NCBI RefSeq assembly: GCF_037023735.1
Contig: NZ_CP146069.1
Coordinates: 785,501 to 849,500, forward strand
DNA: 64,000 nt
Source of the DNA: Roseovarius sp. S88
Lineage (GTDB): Bacteria; Pseudomonadota; Alphaproteobacteria; Rhodobacterales; Rhodobacteraceae
Reading direction: 5' to 3'
Part shown: positions 24,774 to 33,823 of the stretch, piece after piece
Layout of the letters: every line of letters begins with the position of its first letter
Position numbering within the stretch: the first letter of the stretch is position 1
The notes under the pieces: generated by a model
The model's database searches: none
What the model was told of the DNA's origin: nothing
What the model saw: the letters and a program-made list of their open reading frames with translations, nothing else
Position numbers and translations under genes: made by a program

Positions 24774-26101
24774 AGATCACCCAAATGCCCTGCGATCCCG
24801 GTGTCACGGGGTGGAACGCAATTTTGCCCGGCGCAGCACCTGCGCAGATGTTGGAGGCTGAAACCACAGCGGATTGGCTTGTGATCGGTGGCGGCTTTGC
24901 TGGGTTGTCGGCGGTTCGGCGGCTCAGTCAGTTACACCCCGATGCGCGGATTGTGCTGCTGGAGGCCAAGCGGATTGGCGAGGGTCCTGCCGGGCGCAAC
25001 TCCGGTTTCATGATCGACCTGCCACATGATCTGGCGTCAGAGGATTACGGCGGGGCGTTGGAAAGAGATATCGCGCAGACCCGGATGAACAGAAGGGCCA
25101 TCGGTTTTGCTGCTGAGATGGCAGCGGAATATGGGTTGAGCGCAGAGGCATTCACCCAATCTGGCAAGACCAACGCCGCCGCCAGCGCCAAGGGACATCA
25201 GCATAATCTCGACTATGCCGCGCACCTGACGCGGATGAGTGAGGCGCATGAAGTGCTTGATGCCGTAGCGATGCGTGATTTGACAGGGTCGGATTACTAT
25301 CAAAGTGGGCTTTACACGCCGGGAACAGCGATGCTGCAGCCTGTGCTTTTTGTGCGTGGAGTTGCCAGCGCACTGGCCAGCAACCGCATTCAGATCTTTG
25401 AAAACACTCCGGTTGTCGCCTTGGAGCGGCAAGGCGATTGGGTCGCAAAAACCCCCAAAGGCCATATCACCGCGCCCAAGGTCATCCTGGCGGTCAACGG
25501 CCATGCCAACAGCTTTGGCCATTTCAAGGGGCGGCTTTTGCATGTGTTCCTCTACGGCTCCATGACCCGCGCTCTGACGGAGGCGGAGAGCACGCGATTG
25601 GGCGGGGCGGCGCAGTGGGGTCTTACACCAGCCGACCCGATGGGCAGCACGGTGCGCAAGATCAATGGGACAGGTGGCACGCGGATCATCATGCGCAACC
25701 GGGTGACCTATGATCCCAGCCTTAAGGTGTCAGAGGCCCGCGTGGCCGCGATGGGCCGCACGCATGACCGGTCCTTCGCCGCGCGCTTTCCTATGCTTGA
25801 GGGCGTCGAGATGGAACACCGCTGGGGCGGGCGTCTCTGCCTGAGTTGGAACGGGGCGCCCGCCTTGGGGGAAGTGGAGAAGGGGCTTTATGCCGCCTGC
25901 TGCCAGAATGGGCTGGGCCTAGCCCGGGGGACGCTGCACGGGATGGCGATGGCGGAGATGGCCTCGGGCGTTGAGAGTGAGACTGTGAAGGAAGTGATGG
26001 GGCAGGGGGAACCCTCTCGCCTGCCGCCCTTGCCGTTTACCTATCTCGGAGCGACCGCGACGATGAAATGGGGCGAGTGGAAGGCCGGGCGGGAGTTGTG
26101 A
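24770..26101 (+). CDS. FAD-dependent amine/amino-acid oxidoreductase (DAO family, PuuB/DadA-like)
   Basis: The 443-aa protein has the dinucleotide-binding VIGGGFAGLSAVRRL near 38 and the ARNSGFMIDLP-type loop (AGRNSGFMIDLPHD, near 75) characteristic of the PuuB/glycine-oxidase branch. A C-terminal WGGRLCLSWNGAPALGE segment and the FAD-contact region QNGLGLARGTLHG (near 380) complete the fold. Related enzymes oxidise secondary amines, sarcosine-type N-methyl groups, gamma-glutamylputrescine or D-amino acids. In this operon it could oxidise a D-imino acid (HypO-like) or N-methylproline. It is the last gene of the unit, and REP-like repeats follow. Confidence 0.83.
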   Translation: MKITQMPCDPGVTGWNAILPGAAPAQMLEAETTADWLVIGGGFAGLSAVRRLSQLHPDARIVLLEAKRIGEGPAGRNSGFMIDLPHDLASEDYGGALERDIAQTRMNRRAIGFAAEMAAEYGLSAEAFTQSGKTNAAASAKGHQHNLDYAAHLTRMSEAHEVLDAVAMRDLTGSDYYQSGLYTPGTAMLQPVLFVRGVASALASNRIQIFENTPVVALERQGDWVAKTPKGHITAPKVILAVNGHANSFGHFKGRLLHVFLYGSMTRALTEAESTRLGGAAQWGLTPADPMGSTVRKINGTGGTRIIMRNRVTYDPSLKVSEARVAAMGRTHDRSFAARFPMLEGVEMEHRWGGRLCLSWNGAPALGEVEKGLYAACCQNGLGLARGTLHGMAMAEMASGVESETVKEVMGQGEPSRLPPLPFTYLGATATMKWGEWKAGREL

Positions 26102-26108
26102 AGGGGGA

Positions 26109-26160
26109 GGTGGGATGAAATCCCACCCTACATTTGTGCTAGGGCGGGGTTTCACCCCGC
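26109..26160. repeat. Paired REP-like palindromes after the catabolic operon
   Basis: GGTGGGAT/ATCCCACC plus CTAC (26109-26131) and TAGGGCGGGGT/ACCCCGC (26140-26160) form an inverted pair of the window-wide family, 7 bp after the FAD oxidoreductase stop. A decayed half copy (GGGTGAACCCGGCCTACCG) follows at about 26180. Confidence 0.78.
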
Positions 26161-26270
26161 TAATATGCCGAAAAAGTCAGGGTGAACCCGGCCTACCGCT
26201 GTTCCTCTCACCCAAGGCGCGGGTTGGGATCCAAAATGCAAAAGCTTAAACCCTAACAAGGGCTTAAAGC

Positions 26271-26286
26271 GTTTCGCGCGCGAAAC
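26271..26286. repeat. 16-bp perfect palindrome GTTTCGCGCGCGAAAC
   Basis: The sequence is a perfect 16-bp palindrome within the 229-bp space between the catabolic operon and cueR. An imperfect inverted repeat (CTTAAACCCT and AGGGCTTAAAG around AACA) lies just before it at about 26244-26268. It could be a protein-binding site or a hairpin. No function is assigned. Confidence 0.6.
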
Positions 26287-26297
26287 ATTTCAACGCC

Positions 26298-26320
26298 GTA
26301 GGGTGGGATTTCATCCCACC
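26298..26320. repeat. REP-like palindrome downstream of cueR
   Basis: GTAGGGTGGGAT/ATCCCACC, a single copy of the same palindrome family, lies 11 bp beyond the cueR stop codon. It lies where the two converging transcripts would end. Confidence 0.75.
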
Positions 26321-26330
26321 ATCCTTACCC

Positions 26331-26717
26331 TCATCCCCGCGCTAAATCCGTCAAAATCGGACAATCCGGCCGCGCATCCCCCGCGCAGCTTTGAACCAAT
26401 GTGCGCAATGTGTCCCGCATCGCCTCCAGTTGTGCAATCTTCTCACCAATTTGGCTGAGATGCTCCTCGGCCACCGCTTTTACATCCGCACTGGCGCGGC
26501 TGTCGTCTTCATAGAGCGCCAGCAGGGTGCGGCAGTCCTCGATGGAAAATCCCAGAGCGCGGGCGCGGCCCAGAAAGGCCAGCTTGTGGATATCGGTCTC
26601 CTGAAACACCCGGTAGCCATTGGCGCTGCGGCCCGGGCGGACGAGGCCGATATCCTCGTAATAGCGGATTGTCTTGGCAGGCAGACCGGTTTGTGCGGAG
26701 ACGTCCTTGATGTTCAT
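26331..26717 (-). CDS. cueR: MerR-family copper-responsive regulator CueR
   Basis: This 128-aa MerR protein has the N-terminal winged HTH ([29 protein letters not shown]) and a dimerisation helix (about 75-108). The C-terminal metal-binding loop has cysteines in [16 protein letters not shown] (near 110-118), the C-x7-C spacing of copper/silver-sensing CueR. It should bind Cu(I) and twist the copA promoter into an active form. It overlaps the copA stop by 4 bp and sits downstream in the same transcript, so it would amplify its own expression along with the exporter. Confidence 0.92.
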   Translation of the reverse strand: MNIKDVSAQTGLPAKTIRYYEDIGLVRPGRSANGYRVFQETDIHKLAFLGRARALGFSIEDCRTLLALYEDDSRASADVKAVAEEHLSQIGEKIAQLEAMRDTLRTLVQSCAGDARPDCPILTDLARG

Positions 26718-29170
26718 GGCGTGCCTCCAATCTCAACCGGGCGCACATTCCGCAGGCGCAGCGCGTTGCTGACCACGAACACCGAACTGAGCGCCATAGC
26801 CCCTGCGGCCAGCATCGGCGACAAAAGCTGCCCTGTTAGCGGATAGAGCACACCTGCGGCCACCGGGATCAAAGCGGCATTGTAAGCAAACGCCCAAAAG
26901 AGGTTTTGCCGGATGTTGCCCAGTGTCTTGCGTGAGAGCCGCAGCGCGTTGAGCACGCCCATCGGATCGCCGGACATCAGCACGGTGTCGGCGGCTTCAA
27001 TGGCCACATCGGTGCCGGTGCCCATGGCGATGCCGATATCGGCCTCGGCCAGTGCAGGCGCGTCGTTGATCCCGTCGCCGACAAAGGCCACCTTGCCGTG
27101 GCGTGTCCTAAGGGCTTGCAGCGCCTTGAGCTTGTCTTCGGGCAACACCTCCGCCTCGACATGGTCGATGCCCAGTTGTTTCGCTATGGCCGCCCCGGTG
27201 GCGCGGCTGTCGCCGGTGATCAATGCGGTCGTGATGCCCGCGGCATGTAGTGCGTCTATCGCAGCTTTGGCATTGGTTTTGAGCGGATCCGAGACACCGA
27301 TGAGGGTGGCGAGTTGTCCATCAATGGCGGCGAAGACGGGGGTTTCACCACGCGCGCCGAGTGTTCTCAGATCGCCCTCCAAAGCGTCGGTTGAAATCCC
27401 TTCGCGCTGCATTAAACGCGCGGCTCCCACTAGCACGGTGTGGCCTTCTACCTCTGCCTGCATTCCAAAACCGGGCAGAGCGGTGGAGTGTTCTACCGTG
27501 GGAATTTGCAGGCCTTCCTCGGCTGCCGCCGCTTCGATTGCGCGGGCGATGGGGTGCTCTGATTGTGCTTCGACAGCGGCAATCAGGCGCAAGGTTTGTG
27601 CGCGCTCAAACTCCGATGCAAGGCTGAGATGCGTCAGGCTCGGTTTGCCTTGGGTCAGCGTGCCAGTTTTGTCAAAGGCCACCACACACACCTCGGCCAA
27701 TCGTTGCAGCGCATCGCCTTTGCGAAAGAGCACGCCAAGGTCAGCGGCGCGGCCGGTGCCGACCATGATCGACGTGGGCGTGGCCAGCCCCATGGCGCAG
27801 GGGCAGGCGATGATCAGGACCGAGACCCCGGCGACCAAAGCAAGACCAAGGGCAGGGTCAGGGCCAAAGATCAGCCAGCCAGCAACGGCCAGCGCTGCAA
27901 TAGTCATCACGATGGGCACAAAGATGCGCACCACGCGGTCGGCCAGCGCCTGGATCGGCAGCTTCGCGCCTTGCGCGGCTTCGACCAGCGCGATGATGCG
28001 CGCGAGCATGGTGTCTTCGCCAACACCCGTGGCGCGGAAGGTCAGAGGCCCGTCGCCATTGACTGTGCCGCCAATCACCGTGTCGCCTGTGGTTTTGGAA
28101 ACCGGCACCGGCTCGCCTGAGATCATAGATTCATCAACAAAAGACGCGCCGGACAAGACTTCGCCGTCCACGGCAAAGCTTTCACCGGGGCGGACATGCA
28201 GGATGTCGCCCTGCACGACCTCAGAAATGGGAATGTCACGGGGTGTGCCATCGCGTTCCACCCGGGCTGTCTTAGGCTGTAATCCGATCAGGCGCTTGAT
28301 TGCGACGCCGGTTTGCCCGCGCGCCCGCGCCTCCAGCCAGCGGCCCAAAAGGATAAGCGTGACGATAACGGCCGCGGCCTCAAAATAAACCGCGCGCGTG
28401 CCTTCGGGAAGAAGCGCAGGCGCAAAGAGCGCCAAGGTGGAATAGCCCCATGCGGCAGAAGTGCCCAGCGCCACAAGGCTGTTCATCTCAGGCGCGCCGC
28501 GCAGAAGAGCAGGAATGCCGATGGTGAAAAACCCCCGTCCGGGCCAGAGGAGAACGAGCGTGGTTAGGGCGAACTGCACCGTCCAAATTTGTGTAGTGCC
28601 GAACGTGCCGTGCAGCCAGTGATGAAACACAGGGACAAGATGTCCACCCATTTCCATTGCAAACACTGGCAAAGTCATCGCCGCAGCGATCATCGTCATA
28701 CGACGGGTATGGGTGATCTCTTCTGCCTGCCGGTCCGAGAGGTCTGCGTTCGTGTCTTCACCAACGGGCTCGGCTGGGAACCCTTCATCCGTGACGGCAT
28801 GGGCCAGGGTTTGCGGCTGGGTTGTTCCCTCAAGATAGGTCACATCCGCACTGCGCGTTGCGAGGTTGACATTGGCCGAAACAACGCCTGGCGATTGCAT
28901 CAGGCGGTCCTCGATCCGCCGGGTGCAAGAGGCGCAATGCATAGTTGGGATCGACAAGGCCACCTGCGCCTGGCGCGCTGGGTAGCCTGCTGATTTCAGA
29001 GCTTCTGTGATGTCGCTGAGCGCGGCTTTTCTTGGGTCGATTTGCGCAGACCGCGTGGCGAAATTCACATGCGCATCCGCAAGCCCTGGCACGGCCTGCA
29101 AGGCACGCTCTGCCCGCCCTGCGCATCCGGCGCAGGTCATTCCGTCAATTTCGATGCGAAGCGTGGTCAT
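26714..29170 (-). CDS. copA: Copper-exporting P1B-type ATPase CopA
   Basis: The 818-aa protein has two N-terminal metal-binding domains ([11 protein letters not shown] near 10 and [10 protein letters not shown] near 80). A membrane block of about eight helices follows, with the copper-transport motif [11 protein letters not shown] near 458. The phosphorylated Asp is in DKTGTLT near 500, with the actuator TGE-type loop [10 protein letters not shown] near 345. The HP motif is in SEHPIARAI near 545 and the hinge [10 protein letters not shown] near 695. It pumps Cu(I) out of the cytosol. Start ATG 29170 is preceded by GAGGATC. It is under a clear CueR-type promoter and overlaps cueR. Confidence 0.95.
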   Translation of the reverse strand: MTTLRIEIDGMTCAGCAGRAERALQAVPGLADAHVNFATRSAQIDPRKAALSDITEALKSAGYPARQAQVALSIPTMHCASCTRRIEDRLMQSPGVVSANVNLATRSADVTYLEGTTQPQTLAHAVTDEGFPAEPVGEDTNADLSDRQAEEITHTRRMTMIAAAMTLPVFAMEMGGHLVPVFHHWLHGTFGTTQIWTVQFALTTLVLLWPGRGFFTIGIPALLRGAPEMNSLVALGTSAAWGYSTLALFAPALLPEGTRAVYFEAAAVIVTLILLGRWLEARARGQTGVAIKRLIGLQPKTARVERDGTPRDIPISEVVQGDILHVRPGESFAVDGEVLSGASFVDESMISGEPVPVSKTTGDTVIGGTVNGDGPLTFRATGVGEDTMLARIIALVEAAQGAKLPIQALADRVVRIFVPIVMTIAALAVAGWLIFGPDPALGLALVAGVSVLIIACPCAMGLATPTSIMVGTGRAADLGVLFRKGDALQRLAEVCVVAFDKTGTLTQGKPSLTHLSLASEFERAQTLRLIAAVEAQSEHPIARAIEAAAAEEGLQIPTVEHSTALPGFGMQAEVEGHTVLVGAARLMQREGISTDALEGDLRTLGARGETPVFAAIDGQLATLIGVSDPLKTNAKAAIDALHAAGITTALITGDSRATGAAIAKQLGIDHVEAEVLPEDKLKALQALRTRHGKVAFVGDGINDAPALAEADIGIAMGTGTDVAIEAADTVLMSGDPMGVLNALRLSRKTLGNIRQNLFWAFAYNAALIPVAAGVLYPLTGQLLSPMLAAGAMALSSVFVVSNALRLRNVRPVEIGGTP

Positions 29171-29196
29171 TGTGTGATCCTCAAGTGGTCACACTG

Positions 29197-29227
29197 TAAA
29201 TAAAGGTTCCAGTGACTAGAAGGTCAA
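29197..29227 (-). promoter_or_regulatory. CueR-type promoter of copA
   Basis: On the minus strand -35 TTGACC (29227-29222) and -10 TATTTA (29202-29197) are separated by 19 bp, the over-long spacer diagnostic of MerR-family activation. The spacer holds the dyad CCTTCTAGTCACTGGAACC, close to known CueR boxes. The copA ATG follows 26 bp downstream. Confidence 0.85.
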
Positions 29228-29237
29228 GAGGTGGTGT

Positions 29238-29650
29238 TCAGGACCGGGACCGCAATTTGAACACGCCTGTGCCCTCAACAATCAGTGTGCCGGTGTCATC
29301 ACGCACCGTGCCGCGTGCGAAAAACGTGGATTTTCCACCCCCGTCACATGCGCCTCGGCAATCAGGTAGTTGCCCGAGGCGCGGCTGAGGTAGTTGACCG
29401 TCATCGACAGGGTCAGCGCGTTTTGCCTGACCTCCGCATCGCCCGTGTAGCACCCGGCAAATCCCATCGCGGTGTCGAGCATCGCCGCATACACCCCGCC
29501 ATGCGGCAGGCCCTGTCTGTTCATCAGATGGTCGGCCAAAGGCGCCTCGACCCGAGCAAACCCCTCTGTCCAGTCGGTCAACTCAAATCCCAATGTCTGG
29601 GACAAAGGCGATGGGGTTTCCCGCAGAGCGGGATCAATCTTGTCGCTCAT
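29238..29650 (-). pseudogene. PaaI-family thioesterase with a single-base frameshift
   Basis: The frame from ATG 29650 gives a hotdog-fold thioesterase, including NRQGLPHGGVYAAMLDTAMG (near 45) and ALTLSMTVNYLSRASGN. It then loses register after EAHVTG and ends at 29282. The continuation GGGKSTFFARGTVRDDTGTL through VFKLRSRS is present in another frame up to 29238. Adding one G to the GGGGG run at about 29336-29341 restores one 137-residue protein. This could be a real inactivation, a base undercall, or -1 slippage. It is the third gene of a unit with the acyl-CoA ligase and the APH-fold protein, overlapping the latter by 4 bp. Confidence 0.82.
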
Positions 29651-30666
29651 GTCTGCGCCGCCTCCAGCCCGGCACGGGCAAATTTCGGCACGTAAGCCCC
29701 AAGTTGCAACCCGCGTTCGGGATCTGACGCGTTGCCATCAAGGGCGCGTTTTTTCACACCCTGCAGGATGGCGGCCATGCGAAAGAAGCAGAACGCGAGG
29801 TAGAAGTTAAAATCGGCGATGCCAGACAGGCCCCGGCGTGTGCAATAGTCCTCGATGAATTCTGCATCCGAAGGCAAACCAAGTGCGGCGCGATCCACGC
29901 CTTGCAAGCCACGGCCCTCCTTGCTGGCGGGCATGGACCACTGCATGATCACACCCGCAAGATCGGCATAGGGGTGGCCGAGCGTGGACAGTTCCCAATC
30001 CAGAACGGCGCGTATTTTGGGCGCATCAGGCGCGATCAGAAGATTGTCCAGCCGGTAGTCGCCATGCACCAAACTGCGCTGTCCGTCGTCGGCCGGCATG
30101 TTCGCCTCAAGCCATTGGATCAGCGCATCCATATCGGCAATCGCTTCGGTTTGTGTGGCGCGATATTGTTTTGTCCACCGATCGGTTTGCCGGGCGCAGT
30201 AGTGCCCTGGCGGGCCGTAATCGGCCAAGCCTACCGCGTTGATATCCACGGCGTGGATGGCGGCGAGCACGCGGTTCATGTCGTCCATGATGGTCCAGCG
30301 GTGTGCGGGGGTGAGGTCCGGCATGCTGGGTTGGTCAAACACGCGGGCCTCAATATGGTCCATGATGTAGAACTCGGACCCGATGACGGTGTCATCGGCG
30401 CAATAGGCCAACATCTTTGCCACGGGAACTTCCGCGCCCGCCAGAGCCTTTTGCACGCGAAACTCCCGGTCGACCGCATGGGCGGATTTTAACAGAACGC
30501 CGGTTGGTTTGCGGCGCAGCACGTAAGTGCGCGGGGGCGTTTTCAGCAGATAGGTGGGATTGGATTGTCCACCTGAAAACTTGGTGGCCGAGAGCGTCCC
30601 TTGAAACCCGGGAACATGGCTACGGGCCCAGCCCGCGACGGCCTTTGTGTCAAGCTCAAGGTTCAT
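29647..30666 (-). CDS. Aminoglycoside phosphotransferase-fold protein (acyl-CoA-metabolism type)
   Basis: This 339-aa kinase-like protein has the nucleotide region LSATKFSGGQSNPTYLL near 25, the catalytic Brenner motif LVHGDYRLDNLLI near 200 and the metal-binding VLDWELSTLGHP near 222. This branch resembles the N-terminal domain of ACAD10/ACAD11, which phosphorylates hydroxyacyl-CoAs, rather than true antibiotic kinases. Its position between an acyl-CoA ligase and a PaaI thioesterase (both overlapping by 4 bp) supports a role in fatty or hydroxy-acid metabolism rather than resistance. Confidence 0.85.
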   Translation of the reverse strand: MNLELDTKAVAGWARSHVPGFQGTLSATKFSGGQSNPTYLLKTPPRTYVLRRKPTGVLLKSAHAVDREFRVQKALAGAEVPVAKMLAYCADDTVIGSEFYIMDHIEARVFDQPSMPDLTPAHRWTIMDDMNRVLAAIHAVDINAVGLADYGPPGHYCARQTDRWTKQYRATQTEAIADMDALIQWLEANMPADDGQRSLVHGDYRLDNLLIAPDAPKIRAVLDWELSTLGHPYADLAGVIMQWSMPASKEGRGLQGVDRAALGLPSDAEFIEDYCTRRGLSGIADFNFYLAFCFFRMAAILQGVKKRALDGNASDPERGLQLGAYVPKFARAGLEAAQT

Positions 30667-32300
30667 ACGTCGCGCTCATCTGGCAGCACGTAGTCGGCAA
30701 ACTGTGCCCGCAAGGTCAGCTTGGACACCTTGCCGGTGGCGGTCAGGGGCAGCGCCTCGACAAAAAGGATGTCATCGGGCAACTGCCAGCGGGCAAACTC
30801 AGGTGTCAAATGTGCGTGGATCTCCTCAAGGCTAACCTGCGCTGCGCCTTCAGGCACCACGACCAGCACCGGGCGTTCGTCCCATTTGGCGTGGGGGATG
30901 GCAATTACTGCACAGGCTGCAATGCCAGGATGCGACACGGCGGCGTTTTCAAGATCAATCGAGCTGATCCATTCGCCGCCCGATTTGACCAGGTCCTTGG
31001 CCCGGTCACGCACGATAAGACGCCCGTTGGCATCAAGCGTCGAGACATCGCCGGTGCCAAACCACCCATCGCTGTCCATCGCCGCTCGTGTGGCATCCTC
31101 GTTCTCGAAATACCCCGAGATGATCGTGTTGCCACGCACGAAAAGCTCGCCAGCTATCTGCCCATCATGGGGCAGGGGCGTGCCGTCTTCATCGACAATT
31201 TTGAAGTCCACACCAAAGAGCCTGCGACCTGCGCCCACCTTGGCATCTACCTGTTCGTCAAACGGCGCATCTTGCAAGCCCCTGGGTAAAATGCCGCGTG
31301 TGCCGATGGGGCTCATCTCGGTCATGCCCCAGGCTTGATTGACGTTAACGCCCATCTCTTCATAGGCGGCAATCATCGACCGTGGCGCAGCAGAGCCACC
31401 GACCACAAGATCGGCAAAGCCCATTGGCAGACGGCCTTGGGTCTGAATTTCCTGCAAAAGCCCGGCCCAGACTGTGGGGACACCCCAGGCCGAGAAAACC
31501 TGTTCGGCATCCATCAGTCGGAACAGGCTGGCTCCATCAAGCTTTGATCCGGGCATGACCATCGTCATGCCCACAAGTGGCGCGGTATAGGGCATGCCCC
31601 AGGCATTGACGTGAAAGAGCGGGACGACCGGCAGAACCGACTTGCCGTTGGACAGGCTTTGCGGATGGCCCGCGACCACCATCAGCGCGTGCAGCACCGT
31701 AGAGCGATGTGAGTATAGCGCCCCTTTGGGATTGCCAGTGGTCCCGGAAGTATAGCACAGCCCGGCGGCTGTTTCTTCGGGGAAGACAGGCCAGTCAAAT
31801 GTTGGAGGTTCCACCGCGAGAAGGTCTTCGTAGCTGAGCACGTCAAGTGATGTGTCCGGCATGTGCGCCGGGTCCGTCAAAACGATGAAAACAATGTCTT
31901 GGGGTAGCTGCGCCTTGGCAGCCTCCAGAACCGGTAGAAGGCTTGGATCAACGCAGATCACTTTGTCCTCAGCGTGGGTAATGATGAAGCAAAGCTGTTC
32001 TTGCGACAGGCGCGGATTGATCGTGTGGCAGACCGCGCCGATGCCTGAGACGCCGTAATAAAGCTCAAAATGGCGATATCCGTTCCAGGCCAATGTTGCC
32101 ACGCGGTCACCCATGCCAACACCAAGTCTTTGAAGAGCATGGGCCAGTTGCGACACGCGGTCCAGAACCTGCGGGTACAAGCCACGGTGCACATCGCCCT
32201 CTTCGCGCACCGACACGATGCCCTGATCCGGGAACGCCTCGGCGGCATAGGTCAGGATGTCGATGATCCGAAGCGGATGATGCTGCATCAAGCCTTGCAT
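30663..32300 (-). CDS. Long/medium-chain fatty-acid-CoA ligase (AMP-binding enzyme)
   Basis: I start it at ATG 32300 (545 aa). A TTG-initiated frame reaches 32333, but MQGLMQHHPLRI is the better-looking N-terminus. AMP-binding signature YTSGTTGNPKGALYSHRS lies near 180, the adenylate motif GWFGTGDVSTLD near 413, the hinge region RDRAKDLVKSGGEWIS near 430, and the C-terminal Lys in PLTATGKVSK near 525. It activates a carboxylic acid to its CoA thioester via an acyl-adenylate. It is the first gene of a three-gene minus-strand unit with the APH-fold and PaaI genes. Confidence 0.9.
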   Translation of the reverse strand: MQGLMQHHPLRIIDILTYAAEAFPDQGIVSVREEGDVHRGLYPQVLDRVSQLAHALQRLGVGMGDRVATLAWNGYRHFELYYGVSGIGAVCHTINPRLSQEQLCFIITHAEDKVICVDPSLLPVLEAAKAQLPQDIVFIVLTDPAHMPDTSLDVLSYEDLLAVEPPTFDWPVFPEETAAGLCYTSGTTGNPKGALYSHRSTVLHALMVVAGHPQSLSNGKSVLPVVPLFHVNAWGMPYTAPLVGMTMVMPGSKLDGASLFRLMDAEQVFSAWGVPTVWAGLLQEIQTQGRLPMGFADLVVGGSAAPRSMIAAYEEMGVNVNQAWGMTEMSPIGTRGILPRGLQDAPFDEQVDAKVGAGRRLFGVDFKIVDEDGTPLPHDGQIAGELFVRGNTIISGYFENEDATRAAMDSDGWFGTGDVSTLDANGRLIVRDRAKDLVKSGGEWISSIDLENAAVSHPGIAACAVIAIPHAKWDERPVLVVVPEGAAQVSLEEIHAHLTPEFARWQLPDDILFVEALPLTATGKVSKLTLRAQFADYVLPDERDV

Positions 32301-32425
32301 GATCGCGGTGCCTTTTGCGGTGGTCGGGAGCAATTCGTGGCACGAATGGGGGCTACGATCAATCCGGGTGGTTGACCTGAGCGCTCAAAGACCGCAAGAG
32401 CAGAGCAGCTAAGGGAGCCTGCCAC

Positions 32426-33109
32426 ATGCCATTTGACCGTTCGCTGAAAATCGCACCTTCAATCCTGTCTGCGGATTTTGCCAATTTCGGCGCAGAGATC
32501 CGCGCGATTGAGGATCAGGGCGCGGATTGGGTGCATGTGGATGTGATGGACGGGCATTTCGTGCCGAACCTGACTTTTGGTCCTCCTGCGGTGACGGCGT
32601 TTCGCCCGCATGTGAACACTTTCATGGATGTGCATCTGATGATTGCACCCGTGGACCCTTACATCGAAGCCTATGCCGAGGCAGGGGCGGATATGATCAC
32701 CGCTCATGTTGAGGCTGGGCCGCATATTCATCGTACTTTGCAGGCGATCAAGGCTACGGGTAAAATGGCCGGTGTCAGCCTCAACCCCGGTACGCCTTTG
32801 GAGAGCATAGAGCACGTGCTCGACCTGGTGGACATGGTGCTTATCATGACGGTGAACCCAGGTTTCGGTGGGCAGAAGTTCATCCATTCAGGAGTCGAGA
32901 AAACCCGCCGTCTGCGCGAGATGATTGGCGACCGGCATATCCATATTCAAATTGACGGCGGAGTGACGCCAGAGACCGCACCCTTGGTGCATGAGGCCGG
33001 GGCCGATGTGCTGGTTGCCGGGTCGGCGGTGTTCAAAGGCGGCTCGGTGGATAAGCCAGAGGTCTACGGCGCCAATATGGCGGCCATCCGAGATGCCTGC
33101 GGGGGATGA
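32426..33109 (+). CDS. rpe: Ribulose-phosphate 3-epimerase
   Basis: This 227-aa TIM-barrel enzyme interconverts ribulose-5-phosphate and xylulose-5-phosphate in the pentose phosphate pathway. [14 protein letters not shown] near 10, [18 protein letters not shown] near 35 (metal-binding His/Asp), VHLMI near 70, [11 protein letters not shown] near 142 and [11 protein letters not shown] near 177 are all family signatures. It overlaps gph by ATGA. The pairing with phosphoglycolate phosphatase is common in this group. Confidence 0.97.
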   Translation: MPFDRSLKIAPSILSADFANFGAEIRAIEDQGADWVHVDVMDGHFVPNLTFGPPAVTAFRPHVNTFMDVHLMIAPVDPYIEAYAEAGADMITAHVEAGPHIHRTLQAIKATGKMAGVSLNPGTPLESIEHVLDLVDMVLIMTVNPGFGGQKFIHSGVEKTRRLREMIGDRHIHIQIDGGVTPETAPLVHEAGADVLVAGSAVFKGGSVDKPEVYGANMAAIRDACGG

Positions 33110-33762
33110 CCAAGGCGGTCATTTTTGATCTTGATGGCACGCTGATTGACAGTGCGCCGGATATCCATGCGGCGGCCAACAGGGTAATGATGCGCAGGGG
33201 TATTGCGTCGTTCTCTTTGGAAGAGGCACGCAGCTTTGTGGGGCATGGGGCTTTGGTGTTCATCGAGCGGTGTCTGGCCGCACGGGGGCGCGAAGCGGAA
33301 ACCGCATTGCGCGATCAGCTGCTGAGTGATTTTCTCGCCCTCTATGAAAGCGCGGTGCACTTGACCAAGCTCTACCCTGGCGTTGCCACCTGCCTCGATA
33401 CGCTCACAAAAGACGCGTGGCCCTTAGCCATCTGCACCAACAAGCCTGAAGGCCCAACGCAGGTGGTGTTGTCGCATTTGGGTATTCAACAGCAGTTTGG
33501 TGTCATCATTGGCGGTGACACCACGCTTAAACGAAAGCCAGATCCGCTGCCTCTGCTTGAAACGATTGCGCGAATGAAAGCCGCGCAGGTGGTCTTTGTG
33601 GGCGATAGCGAGGTGGATGCGGAGACGGCCCAGCGTGCTGGTGTGCCGTTTGCGCTTTATACCGAAGGCTACAGAGAAACGCCGGTGGACCGACTCCACC
33701 ATGATGCTGCTTTTGACGACTTCGCAGCGCTTCCTGAGATTATAAAACGGCTTTTAACGTAA
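33106..33762 (+). CDS. gph: Phosphoglycolate phosphatase (HAD family)
   Basis: The 218-aa HAD hydrolase has motif [16 protein letters not shown] at the N-terminus (nucleophile and acid Asp), motif [10 protein letters not shown] near 110, the Lys in [11 protein letters not shown] near 143 and motif [14 protein letters not shown] near 165. It dephosphorylates 2-phosphoglycolate to glycolate, clearing a by-product of DNA repair or oxygenase activity. It starts inside rpe's stop codon (ATGA). Confidence 0.92.
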   Translation: MTKAVIFDLDGTLIDSAPDIHAAANRVMMRRGIASFSLEEARSFVGHGALVFIERCLAARGREAETALRDQLLSDFLALYESAVHLTKLYPGVATCLDTLTKDAWPLAICTNKPEGPTQVVLSHLGIQQQFGVIIGGDTTLKRKPDPLPLLETIARMKAAQVVFVGDSEVDAETAQRAGVPFALYTEGYRETPVDRLHHDAAFDDFAALPEIIKRLLT

Positions 33763-33823
33763 GCATTGCTTCCCCTTTGAGACACCGCGGTGTTAGGCTG
33801 ATTTGACGCTGAAAGGGACGGGT

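Noticed and set aside
26913..28388. 491-codon open frame on the plus strand antisense to copA
   Set aside because: It is a GC-rich shadow of copA, composed mostly of Ala/Ser/Arg/Pro with no domain; copA has full catalytic motifs.
29647..30666. Aminoglycoside resistance kinase
   Set aside because: Sequence and neighbours (acyl-CoA ligase, PaaI) fit the ACAD10-like acyl-CoA branch rather than antibiotic kinases.
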